A DNA stretch of 41,105 nt, from the NCBI GenBank assembly GCA_964453155.1, contig CAYVQU010000025.1, positions 1 to 41,105 of the forward strand, given 5' to 3'. Below the pieces are notes generated by a model. That model was not told where the DNA came from. It saw only the letters and a list, made by a program, of their open reading frames with translations, and made no database searches. The DNA is from CAYVQU01 sp964453155. Lineage in GTDB: Bacteria; Chloroflexota; Anaerolineae; Anaerolineales; UBA11858. The position numbers were made by a program, and so were the translations under genes. This document shows positions 32,581 through 41,105 of this stretch, one piece after another. Numbering within the stretch: the first letter of the stretch is position 1; every line of letters begins with the position of its first letter.

Positions 32581-32922
32581 ATGTACATCCATTCACTATC
32601 AGACCTGCTGTATCTCATCATCACCAGTCTGTTCTTACTCGGAACGATCACCTTCGTCAGCGGCATCATAATCTTACTCACTCGCACGATGGGCCGAGAT
32701 GTTAGGGCAATCACCCGCCAGACCAGTCAACTCGCTCAAAAAGGAATGGTTAACAATCTCTCAGGGCTGGTAGGCAATGCCTCCGCGTTGTTAACAGCTA
32801 CCAGTCAAATGGTGCGCACCACCGCCGGCATCGGATTGCTCTTAGTATTTTTAGGTCTAATTCAAATCGGTGCTTCAATTGGGTTAATTTTTATTCTTGA
32901 ACCAGGAATTGCTATTCTATGA
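32581..32922 (+). CDS. Small two-TM membrane protein, first gene of the TPR/C25-peptidase operon
   Basis: I do not recognise a family. From the ATG at 32581 (GGAG 6 nt upstream) the protein has 113 residues; a longer in-frame start at 32488 would overlap the cold-shock promoter and lacks support. It has two hydrophobic segments, about residues 8-33 and 82-107, joined by a roughly 48-residue polar and amphipathic stretch (RTMGRDVRAITRQTSQLAQK). A helical hairpin in the membrane is likely. Its TGA overlaps the ATG of the giant TPR gene (ATGA), so the two are translationally coupled. It could anchor the TPR/peptidase complex to the membrane or be its target; both are inference. Confidence 0.75.
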   Translation: MYIHSLSDLLYLIITSLFLLGTITFVSGIIILLTRTMGRDVRAITRQTSQLAQKGMVNNLSGLVGNASALLTATSQMVRTTAGIGLLLVFLGLIQIGASIGLIFILEPGIAIL

Positions 32923-35900
32923 CAACCGTGTCTCTTATTTTAAAATGTAAAGATCATTTTCCAGAAGATTCCTGGGGCTGGGTCATTCCAGCATTGCGCC
33001 AAGATATGGTCATCTGGAAAAATCTTAATAATCCTGAGTTTTGGGGATTAGCCCGCAACCGACTGGAAAACCAGCCTCAAAACTGGTCACCGGCTAATCT
33101 GGCTTTGCTTGCATTAGATTTTGATCGCCAAATTCTCACATACCCAGCTGCCAAGCTAGAAACAGAGTTACCAGAATTATGCCAGGCTGCGGCCCGAACA
33201 TTCAAAGAGCACGCGACCGAGCACGCCAAACCCCTATCGTTAGCCCAAATTGGCCAGTTAGCAATTTACCTGGTCTGCAATCCCGATCAAATTGAAACGA
33301 TTTCAAATCCATCCGTTTTGGCTGTTTGGGTGGGATTTAAATCAGAATTGTTGCTTGAAGAGTTACAAGTGTCTCCACCGGCATTTGGGCATGCCATCTT
33401 ATGTCAGCCACTACCACCCCACGCTTTAGAAGAGCGCTGCAAGGAAATCTTGAGCAAATTACCGCTTCATGAGCAGGTTGCCCTACTAGAATATCTTCGT
33501 ACCCAACGTCCTGAATTAGCACAAAAACTTACCCGAGAGTGGTCACCCAGTAAAGGTAACTTCAAGCACAACGACTATGCGCAAGCCGATTCAGATTTAC
33601 CCTCGCAAATCTCAGAGAAAATCAACATTGCAAATCTTCGCGATTTAACCCGGGAACCCGAACTCAGCTTGCAGGCCGCGGCCGCGGCCTGGGAAGCTGC
33701 GCAAGTTCTCCAGAAGCATCTGGCTACTCGAGTGATCTGCCAAAAAATCTCAATCGGCGCGGTTCAAGACCTCTCCCAAGATTTGGGATTATTGCTTGCA
33801 GATGAATCCCAACTTGCAGCGGATGAAATTGCCAGTGTGATCTTGGCCCTGGCAGAACACGCGGAAACCGAATTACCAGCATGGTTTTCAGAAGGCATCC
33901 CGCCTAACCTGGTTTCAGGCTCAGCAGTTCAACATTGCCTGGCCCGAGGGTATCTTCATTTGACCCATAACAACAGCCCAAAAGCGGTAACCCAAGCTAT
34001 GGCTGCGTTGGAAGATTTACAACAATCACCACCAGCCGAAAAATCATATTTCATGCTGTGCGCCCAACTCTTTAACCGTCTAGATGATTTACCGACCGCC
34101 ATTCAAGCTCTGGAACTTGGGTTGGGTGTTTATCCTAATCAGATTGATCTATTGGAACGGTTGCTAAATTATCAGCATCATGGCAGTGAACATCAGGGGG
34201 CGATCAACACCGGCCATTTAATTACTGTTTTAGCCCCTAAACGGCTTGATCTCCACCGGAAATTTGCAGAGATTATCAGCATTACACAAGATTGGGTGAC
34301 AGCCTGGAAGCAGCGCGAGCACATTTTGACGCTGGCAGAAAACCTCCCTGATACCGATTTCACAGCCGCAGCTGAGAGTGCCCTCTACGCCGAACAACAT
34401 CCCCGGGCAGTCGAAATTTGCCAAGATTTACTTACTCGTGATCCTCAATCGGTTGCCAGTCATCGGATAATAGGGTTGGCATTTCTCGAACTGGGAGAAC
34501 CTCACCAGGCCCGGACGCATCTCACGCAAACCCTTGAAATGGCCCCCACGCAGGTCGAATCCTGGTTAGCCCTGGCCAAACTGTACAACCGCGTAAATGA
34601 ACGCGATCAAGTCCTGAAGACGCTTCAATCTGCCATCAATGCGGTGCCCACTCATCCCGAAGTCCATTTGGCCTTGGGCGAATATCATTTATCAGAACAG
34701 GCACTGACTCAGGCGCTTGAATCATTTCGACAAGCCGATCTTTTGGCCAAAACCGCCGATGCTGTGATCAAGCCAGAAATAAAGGCTCGCATCGCAGAAC
34801 GCTTCGGTAGCACTTTGTTAAAGCTAGGACACGATCAAGCCGCTCATAAAAATTTGGCAAAGGCCGTAAAAGAGTTAGGGACTTACCCTGGTCTTTTCCA
34901 TGCTTTTGGCAAGGTCCTAACCGCAGTAGATAAACCCCAAGAGAGTTTAAATTATCTCAACCAAGCTGCAGTTCTCGATCCAAACAACCCTGAGATCAAG
35001 ATTGATATCGCCGCAGCCCATCTTGCAACCTGCTCAGATTTGGATACTTCCCGCGAAATTCTAATCGACATTTTAGATAAAACGGAAAATCAAGGCATCG
35101 TTCTGGCTCTCCTGGCAGAAACCCATGAATATTTGAATGAACCTGAATTGGCGTTGGAACGTTACCGCCTGGCAATCAATTCGGGTCTGCAAGCCCAACC
35201 AGAATGGTACATTCGGCTTTCCCTGGGAATTGGGCGCGTCGCGTTAACGCTAGACCAAAACGAAATCGCATTGGCCACCTTAAAACAAGCGGCATCGCGT
35301 CACCCCAAGAATATCGCGGTTCTTCAGGCTCTATCGACAGCATTTTTGAAATCCAACCTGGAAAAACAGGCCTGGCAGACTGCCCAGGCGGCTTTAAACG
35401 AGGATCCCACTAATTCAAATCTGCTAGACTGGTTTATCGAAGGTGCGCTAGGTCAACAGGCGTATGCCGTCGCAATTTCGGCTGTGGAAAACGTCTTAGC
35501 CCAAACACCCAATCGTCCCAATCTGGTTGCCAAATTAGGTTGGCTGCATGTCTCTGCCGATGATGTTCCAGCAGCCCAAGAAGTATTTCAACGGGTAAAG
35601 GAATTCGATCATGTAGCCCCCACTGATTTATATTCCATTTCACAAGGATTTCGGGCTTTAGGCGATAACAAAAACGCCAGACTTTGTATTGAAAAGGCCA
35701 TCACGATCAGCGAGAGCACCGGGGAAGATCAACTTCTTCCCAAGCTTTATTCGCGCTTGACTCAAATTCTCGCTGAAAGTGGAAATACGGAAGCCGCGTT
35801 AGAGACCATTGACCGGGCGATTGCGGCTGCGCCCCAGGATACAAAACTCATCGGCCGAAAAGGAAATCTGTTAGTAAATTCGGGTCAAATTGAGGTCGCT

Positions 35901-38288
35901 CGCAATTGGATCGAATCAGCCCTTGATCAATTCGAATCTGAGCCAGCGCTTCATCTCCAGGCCGCAATCATTCATTCGGCAGCCGGCGATTTGAACACCG
36001 CGATTTTCCATGCCCAAGAAGCCCAAAATATTGTCGGTCAACACCAATGGGAGCCCCAAGCGCTGGCAATAACCGGTCAGGTGGCTGATGTCGCCGCAGC
36101 TGGATTGCAATTCAAACTGGCCGAAGACATTCTCGACCAAGGCTATCCCAGGCTTCAGAATCAGACACCTGGTTCAGAAAAAGCCTTTGATTTTCACTGC
36201 CTGCGGGCTGAAATCGCTTTGGAGCAAAAAGAAGAAATTGGAGCTGCCAAAGCGGCCACAATGGCCCTCGAAATCGATCCAGAAAACCCCAGGGCAATCG
36301 CCCTGCAGGCCCAATTGACCGCCCGGCAAGGGGACATCGCGACCGCCAAAACTAAATTAGTCACCGCGTTGGAAAACATAGGGTTAAGGGAGAGTGCCAC
36401 ATCTGAAGAAACCCACTCGAATCCAGCCTGGTTGGAATTGTCAACTGCGGCCCTGCTCGGAATTTCGGCAGCGACAATACACTTCCACCTGTGGGCGATC
36501 ACCGCAGAACTTCTGCAGCGAGCTATTCAAACCAACCCTGGTGAACCCCGTGCCCAACTGCATCTGGCGCGCTTCCTAACGCTCCGCGCGGAGGCCCATC
36601 AACTCGCCCAATTTCTAAACATTAGCACCCATTCCACTGGGGATCAGGTAATTTCTGAAAGCGCATATCAGGAATTTGAAATTGCCATATTGGCTGCCCA
36701 AAATTCTCTCCCTATGCCAGACTTGACTGAGAATTTAGACCCCAAAGATTTGATCGATAATTGGCTGACCAGAGGCCAAGCGGTTTTTCAGCCTAGCGAG
36801 GAACATGCCGCTGCCCTTGAAAAATACGCGGTAGCAGATGAGGCCTGCGCGGCGGCCCACATTGGGGCCTGGCGCCGCGGCGGCAAGCGCGCGGTAGCTA
36901 CTCGGATTGCCACCGAAACATATCAAAAAATTGGTGATCGAGTCACGAATCCGATCCTTTTGGCCCAGATTGCCATCGCATTGGTTAAATCGAACCCCAT
37001 CATTGCCCGACAGGCCGCGCAAACCGCGGTTGAGCTCGGAACCTGGCACAACCTACCCACCCTACCCATTTTTTACGCCTTGCAGGCCCTGGTTGCTCAT
37101 CGCAATGGCGATTTCGACTTACAGGTAAAAGCACTGGGCGCCGCCCTAAACATCTGGCCCGATGAAGCCAACTGGTTGGTCGAGTTGGCTACAACCCTCC
37201 AATCTAATTTTGATGACCTTGACACTAGAAATTTGGCTCAGGATTGTTTAGAAAAGGCCGTTCGCCTCGAACCCCACCAATACAATCACTACATCCGCTT
37301 GAGTGAATTCCATCAGGCCAAAGAAGAATTTGACGCGGCCATCCAGGTTCTAGAAAAGGGGACCGGGGTTCTACCCGAAAATCCCCACCTTTGGCTGGCG
37401 CTGACCCGACTGCATCAGATCCGCCAGGATGTACCCCAGATTATTCGGTGTGCGACTCGGGTTTCCCAATTGGACCCTGGAAACACCCCGGCCCAACTGA
37501 TTTTAGCCGAAACAGCTTTGGCAGTAGAAAATCCAGAAAAAGCCTTGGAGTACGCCCAATCCGCCTTGAAAACTGAGCCCAACAACGCCCAAGCCCATAC
37601 TTTACAAGCTAAAGCATTTTCCAATTTGGATCAACCAGCAAATGCCCTCGCCGCGCTTGAACGGGCAATCACTGAAACCAATGCCAACTTATCGCTCGAA
37701 TTAGAACGAATCACGCTCATCGAAAAAACGCAAGGGCTGGAAGCCGCGTTGGCGGCATTACAGCAACTGGTTTTGCAAGAACCAGAGAACCCGCAAGTTA
37801 TGACGACGCTGGCAAAACTACAGGCTCAAAAAGGCGACCACCATACTGCAATTCAGACCGCTCAACAGGCCCTAAACCAATCGCAGGTAGCAGATCGGAC
37901 TGATCTTCTATCAGACAACTTAATTTTATTAGGACGTTTGCTGCGAAAAAGCGGCCAACTCGATGCGGCCATCAACTACCTTTCTCAGATGATCGAATTG
38001 CAACCCGAGAATGCCGAGGCCTTTCTCGAACTTGGGCGCAGTTATTTCGAGCAACGCAAACCCGAACGGGCCTTGGAAAAGCTTGAAAAAGCAATCACAA
38101 TGCAGCCCGATGATCCCCAACCCTACTTCTATGCAGGGTTAGCATTAAAAGAAAAGCAAGCTTTTGCCGAGGCCCAAAGAATGTTGCGCCGGGCGGCTGA
38201 TCTCGCACCCCATAACCTCACTATTCACCGGCAACTGGGAACGACCACTGTATTCAATATCGTACATAATCAGAAAACCCAGGTGTAA
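32919..38288 (+). CDS. Giant TPR-repeat protein (1789 residues)
   Basis: The first 330 or so residues are helical without an obvious repeat. From about residue 345 to the end the chain is a nearly continuous TPR solenoid, with repeat units such as AQLFNRLDDLPTAIQALELG, LAFLELGEPHQARTHL, LGRSYFEQRKPERALEKLEK and AITMQPDDPQPYFYAGLALK. There is no signal peptide, transmembrane segment or enzymatic motif, so it is most likely a cytoplasmic scaffold or sensor that binds peptides or proteins. It is coupled by ATGA overlap to the two-TM protein upstream and separated by 9 bp from the C25-peptidase gene downstream. A working model is that it holds or senses the trigger that controls the protease. What it binds is unknown. 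Confidence 0.9.
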   Translation: MTTVSLILKCKDHFPEDSWGWVIPALRQDMVIWKNLNNPEFWGLARNRLENQPQNWSPANLALLALDFDRQILTYPAAKLETELPELCQAAARTFKEHATEHAKPLSLAQIGQLAIYLVCNPDQIETISNPSVLAVWVGFKSELLLEELQVSPPAFGHAILCQPLPPHALEERCKEILSKLPLHEQVALLEYLRTQRPELAQKLTREWSPSKGNFKHNDYAQADSDLPSQISEKINIANLRDLTREPELSLQAAAAAWEAAQVLQKHLATRVICQKISIGAVQDLSQDLGLLLADESQLAADEIASVILALAEHAETELPAWFSEGIPPNLVSGSAVQHCLARGYLHLTHNNSPKAVTQAMAALEDLQQSPPAEKSYFMLCAQLFNRLDDLPTAIQALELGLGVYPNQIDLLERLLNYQHHGSEHQGAINTGHLITVLAPKRLDLHRKFAEIISITQDWVTAWKQREHILTLAENLPDTDFTAAAESALYAEQHPRAVEICQDLLTRDPQSVASHRIIGLAFLELGEPHQARTHLTQTLEMAPTQVESWLALAKLYNRVNERDQVLKTLQSAINAVPTHPEVHLALGEYHLSEQALTQALESFRQADLLAKTADAVIKPEIKARIAERFGSTLLKLGHDQAAHKNLAKAVKELGTYPGLFHAFGKVLTAVDKPQESLNYLNQAAVLDPNNPEIKIDIAAAHLATCSDLDTSREILIDILDKTENQGIVLALLAETHEYLNEPELALERYRLAINSGLQAQPEWYIRLSLGIGRVALTLDQNEIALATLKQAASRHPKNIAVLQALSTAFLKSNLEKQAWQTAQAALNEDPTNSNLLDWFIEGALGQQAYAVAISAVENVLAQTPNRPNLVAKLGWLHVSADDVPAAQEVFQRVKEFDHVAPTDLYSISQGFRALGDNKNARLCIEKAITISESTGEDQLLPKLYSRLTQILAESGNTEAALETIDRAIAAAPQDTKLIGRKGNLLVNSGQIEVARNWIESALDQFESEPALHLQAAIIHSAAGDLNTAIFHAQEAQNIVGQHQWEPQALAITGQVADVAAAGLQFKLAEDILDQGYPRLQNQTPGSEKAFDFHCLRAEIALEQKEEIGAAKAATMALEIDPENPRAIALQAQLTARQGDIATAKTKLVTALENIGLRESATSEETHSNPAWLELSTAALLGISAATIHFHLWAITAELLQRAIQTNPGEPRAQLHLARFLTLRAEAHQLAQFLNISTHSTGDQVISESAYQEFEIAILAAQNSLPMPDLTENLDPKDLIDNWLTRGQAVFQPSEEHAAALEKYAVADEACAAAHIGAWRRGGKRAVATRIATETYQKIGDRVTNPILLAQIAIALVKSNPIIARQAAQTAVELGTWHNLPTLPIFYALQALVAHRNGDFDLQVKALGAALNIWPDEANWLVELATTLQSNFDDLDTRNLAQDCLEKAVRLEPHQYNHYIRLSEFHQAKEEFDAAIQVLEKGTGVLPENPHLWLALTRLHQIRQDVPQIIRCATRVSQLDPGNTPAQLILAETALAVENPEKALEYAQSALKTEPNNAQAHTLQAKAFSNLDQPANALAALERAITETNANLSLELERITLIEKTQGLEAALAALQQLVLQEPENPQVMTTLAKLQAQKGDHHTAIQTAQQALNQSQVADRTDLLSDNLILLGRLLRKSGQLDAAINYLSQMIELQPENAEAFLELGRSYFEQRKPERALEKLEKAITMQPDDPQPYFYAGLALKEKQAFAEAQRMLRRAADLAPHNLTIHRQLGTTTVFNIVHNQKTQV

Positions 38289-38297
38289 AGGACAAAA

Positions 38298-41024
38298 ATG
38301 GTTCTAAACAATCTAAACCCACCTCAGACCAATCTCATCGGTCGCGACTATTTGTTGACGGTTTTACACGCTGGGTTAGCTACTAACGAAAATCGATTTG
38401 TGCGTCAGGCCGCCTTAGGTTGGTTGAGTGCCTATCCTGGCGATTTGCCAGTTAAATTGATTCAAGCACAAGCCATGACGGCCGAGGGCTTACTTGAACA
38501 AGCCACAGCCGTAACCGATCAATTAATTCAAGCTGATCCGGAAGATGCGGCGGCTCAAAACCTTTCCGTCACACTGGGTCAGCAGCGAGGAATAACCGTT
38601 AATCCGGCAATTGTGGGCAGTGCAACTGCTTTAACTACCGGCACCCGACAACCCAAAACCCTTGATCCAAAGGTTCCGGGCTGGGCTTATAAATTAGCAA
38701 AAACCCGCCACGATTTGACCAAGGGCGCGGTTTCAGAAGCGGAAAACGGCATTCAACAAATATTGGGAGTCACTTCAGATAATCCTTTGAGTGCTATAAC
38801 GCATATTTTGGTGCTTCGCGCCCAAAAATCGACGCCCCCGGCAGCTGTGCTCAATCTAGCCCAACATTATCACGACCGGTGGCCCCGTTGCATCCAATTT
38901 GGATTGCTCTTGGCAGAAGTATTAATGAATACCGGTGCAACCAACCAGGCAGTGGCTTTACTCCACTGGGCTGCAGCCCAAGATGTCAGCGGGCAGGTTG
39001 TTACGCGTTTATGGGGTGAGAATCATCCCTATCGAAATCTGTGGCCCGACGACCTCCAGGCTGTCATCGATATCCAAATCCCCGCCCAGGTTGCGGCACA
39101 TTTAGGGTGGAATTTACTCGACGAAGGGCAAAGCGAAAACGATGGAAAAACAGCAGAACCAGCCAACCCGCTGCAAAAACCAGAAGTCGCCAAAGATCAG
39201 ACCGCTAATCAAGCAGAAGAGTCCGCGGCCGTAATCCAATTGGCCGCAGTAAACGACGAACCAGCCGCCAATTCTTCGGTTGAGGTGGCCCCGCCTCCCT
39301 ATATACCGCGGGAACCACAGAAATCCAACTCAGAAAGCCCGGTCAGTACAGAAGAAAATGAAACGATTAAATCGGTCCAAAAAGAGTTAGAGAAAGTTGC
39401 TCACCGGGTAAAACGCCCTGATATTGCGAACTCGGATGGCCGGTTTCCAGTTTATGTGCTATTTACAACCCGTAAAGGGTTAGAAAACAAATATGGGGCA
39501 GAAACGAGCGGTATTCTCGATCACCTACTCCGCAAACTTGTAGCCGCCCTCCGAAAACGCCTCGCATGGGGGTCAATTCTCGTATATGCCGATGATCCCA
39601 CCAACATGGCGCAATACGGTTTGCAACCCGCCGAATCTGATTCAGCCTGGAAACTCAAACTAGCCCTGACAGATCTGGATGCCGCTTTAGCGAAAAAAGG
39701 GGCTCGTATTGGCGCAGTGCTCATCATCGGGGGGCCAGATGTCGTTCCATTCCATAAATTACCCAACCCTACCGATGACACCGATATTGAGGTCCCCTCC
39801 GACAATCCCTACACTACCCGAGACGAAAACTATTTTATCCCCGAATGGCCGGTTGGCCGCTTACCTGGGGGGCGCGGTTCAGACCCCGGCCTACTGTTGA
39901 GCGCGATCAGAGCAATGACCGACCGGCACAAATCAAAGCCGGAGAAGAAAAATAATCTCTGGCACAAGTTCATAACCTGGTTGGCCGCGTTCTTGCCGGG
40001 ACAACAAAAATCGGAACACAGCAGCTTCGGAATGTCGGCTGAAGCCTGGAAAGATGCGTCGATTTCCATTTTCCGCTTGATTGGTGATCCGGGCAGTTTG
40101 TCAACTTCACCTCCCGAAGAGATTCCGGCCTTAGGATTGCCAGCGACAAATTTAGGATACTTCAACTTGCATGGCGTCCCCGATTCGGCCGAATGGTTTG
40201 GGCAGCGCGATCCGGTTGGTGAAGCCGATGGCCCCGACTACCCTACCGCGCTGCAACCTCACAGTATCCAAAACAGCGGCAAAGCGCCGCAGGTGGTTTT
40301 TAGTGAAGCTTGTTATGGGGCTCACATCCTAAAAAAATCCGTCGAGGAGGCGTTAGCCTTAAAATTCCTGGAGGCGGGGAGCCAGGCCGTAATTGGGTCA
40401 ACGGTCATTTCTTATGGATCTGTCTCACCGCCATTAAACGCCGCCGATTTATTAGGGAAAGCGTTCTGGCGATTCCTAAAGAATGGTCATCCAGCTGGAG
40501 AGGCATTGTGTCGTGCCAAAATTTACCTGGCGAAAGAAATGCACAAACGGCAGGGATATTTAGATGGTGAAGATCAGAAAACCTTAATCTCCTTTGTACT
40601 GTATGGGGATCCCTTGACCCAAATTGCCGACTTACCAGTGAGATCTAACCCCAAAACTATGGCGCGGTTCTTAATCCCTCCCAAGGAAGTCAAAACGGTG
40701 TGTGACCGGGCAAATATTCCGGGAACCTCAGAGCCAATTTCCAAAGGGATTATGGCTCATGTTAAACAAGTGGTTGAAGAGTATTTACCCGGTATGCGGG
40801 ACGCTCAACTCAGTCTCAGTCACACCCATGCCGAGTGTGATTGCCAAGGTCATGATTGTCCCACGCAGCAACTTAGCGCCAAAAACAAACCTGCTGAACA
40901 GCCCGATCGACAGGTGGTGATATTGAGCAAATCGGTCGTCCGGGCTAAACGAGTACACGCATCTTTCGCCCGAGTAACCCTCAACAAAGAAGGAAAAATG
41001 ATCAAACTAGCCGTCAGTCGGTGA
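38298..41024 (+). CDS. Helical-repeat protein with C-terminal C25 (gingipain-type, clan CD) cysteine peptidase domain
   Basis: This 908-residue protein has an N-terminal TPR-like region (about 10-270), an acidic, Ala/Glu-rich linker (about 275-365) and a peptidase domain (about 375-800). The latter resembles peptidase C25: IIGGPDVVPFHKLPN, VPSDNPYTTRDENYF and WPVGRLPGG, then a candidate catalytic His625 in YFNLHGVPDSAEW and Cys672 in VFSEACYGAHI, with YGDP after them. There is no signal peptide, unlike secreted gingipains, so an intracellular regulated protease is likely. A Cys/His-rich segment, HTHAECDCQGHDC (842-854), near the C-terminus may bind metal. A gene starting at 41055 follows. Confidence 0.85.
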   Translation: MVLNNLNPPQTNLIGRDYLLTVLHAGLATNENRFVRQAALGWLSAYPGDLPVKLIQAQAMTAEGLLEQATAVTDQLIQADPEDAAAQNLSVTLGQQRGITVNPAIVGSATALTTGTRQPKTLDPKVPGWAYKLAKTRHDLTKGAVSEAENGIQQILGVTSDNPLSAITHILVLRAQKSTPPAAVLNLAQHYHDRWPRCIQFGLLLAEVLMNTGATNQAVALLHWAAAQDVSGQVVTRLWGENHPYRNLWPDDLQAVIDIQIPAQVAAHLGWNLLDEGQSENDGKTAEPANPLQKPEVAKDQTANQAEESAAVIQLAAVNDEPAANSSVEVAPPPYIPREPQKSNSESPVSTEENETIKSVQKELEKVAHRVKRPDIANSDGRFPVYVLFTTRKGLENKYGAETSGILDHLLRKLVAALRKRLAWGSILVYADDPTNMAQYGLQPAESDSAWKLKLALTDLDAALAKKGARIGAVLIIGGPDVVPFHKLPNPTDDTDIEVPSDNPYTTRDENYFIPEWPVGRLPGGRGSDPGLLLSAIRAMTDRHKSKPEKKNNLWHKFITWLAAFLPGQQKSEHSSFGMSAEAWKDASISIFRLIGDPGSLSTSPPEEIPALGLPATNLGYFNLHGVPDSAEWFGQRDPVGEADGPDYPTALQPHSIQNSGKAPQVVFSEACYGAHILKKSVEEALALKFLEAGSQAVIGSTVISYGSVSPPLNAADLLGKAFWRFLKNGHPAGEALCRAKIYLAKEMHKRQGYLDGEDQKTLISFVLYGDPLTQIADLPVRSNPKTMARFLIPPKEVKTVCDRANIPGTSEPISKGIMAHVKQVVEEYLPGMRDAQLSLSHTHAECDCQGHDCPTQQLSAKNKPAEQPDRQVVILSKSVVRAKRVHASFARVTLNKEGKMIKLAVSR

Positions 41025-41054
41025 GGAAATCCACCTCACATTGAAGGATTTTTA

Positions 41055-41105
41055 GTGTCATCTCAAAAAGTAGCGGTAGAACAGAAAATTAACGAAAAAC
41101 ATAGG
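41055..41105 (+). CDS. Start of a further operon gene, cut by the window edge
   Basis: A GTG at 41055, preceded by AAGGA with 6 nt spacing, opens a frame that runs to the window end (17 codons, VSSQKVAVEQKINEKHR). It lies 30 bp after the C25-peptidase stop on the same strand, with no terminator between them. The product cannot be identified from 17 residues. Confidence 0.5.
   Translation, partial: MSSQKVAVEQKINEKHR

Overview
The window reads as a chromosomal piece of a bacterium, most likely a Chloroflexota (Anaerolineae-like) organism. This is inferred from gene content: bacterial coenzyme F420 genes, molybdenum hydroxylases with fused Fe-S and Moco subunits, indolepyruvate:ferredoxin oxidoreductase, Thr/Pro-rich lipoproteins, very long TPR proteins, and intergenic spacers full of imperfect inverted repeats. 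No 16S rRNA or other phylogenetic marker is present, so the assignment is an inference. No rRNA, tRNA, CRISPR array or complete insertion sequence was found.

Layout. (1) 57-22831 is one long minus-strand directon. In order of coordinate it holds a class III cyclase/AAA ATPase; a molybdenum hydroxylase set (fused Fe-S/Moco protein, alpha/beta hydrolase, FAD-type subunit); a thioesterase; a four-helix-bundle protein; and an F420 district made of an LLM oxidoreductase, CofC, CofD, two tandem PPOX-like F420 oxidoreductases, CofE and an F420:NADP oxidoreductase. A 2'-5' RNA ligase-like protein and an aminoglycoside 6-adenylyltransferase-like protein are interleaved. The directon continues with an SsnA-like aminohydrolase, a second nucleotidyltransferase, a tyrosine phosphatase, a NUDIX hydrolase, and a second, canonical molybdenum hydroxylase with its FAD subunit. 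(2) 23091-27085 (+) is an operon of a GerMN-like lipoprotein, an M20 peptidase, a DUF1385 membrane protein and an M14-type lipoprotein, followed by a lone receiver-domain protein with a strong bidirectional terminator. (3) 27742-30155 (-) is iorB/iorA. (4) 30375-32047 (+) is an RlmI-like methyltransferase and a NUDIX hydrolase. (5) 32115-32324 (-) is a cold-shock protein with a near-consensus promoter and a long leader. (6) 32581-41105 (+) is a tightly packed operon of a small two-TM protein, a 1789-residue TPR protein, a 908-residue protein ending in a C25 (gingipain-type, clan CD) peptidase domain, and the start of a fourth gene cut by the window edge.

Most notable points. The molybdenum hydroxylase at 2343-5324 has lost all four cysteines of its plant-type [2Fe-2S] cluster but keeps the second cluster and the catalytic Glu. 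Its neighbouring FAD-type subunit also has a degenerate FAD motif, whereas the paralogous pair at 18993-22831 is fully canonical. The TPR/C25-peptidase operon with a small membrane protein is the best candidate for an undescribed system. A 167-bp MITE-like element with 15-bp perfect terminal inverted repeats and a 10-bp target duplication lies between cofC and cofD. Almost every spacer of the minus directon is a paired, degenerate phrase repeat that begins at or within the preceding stop codon, and some of these phrases have entered coding sequence.
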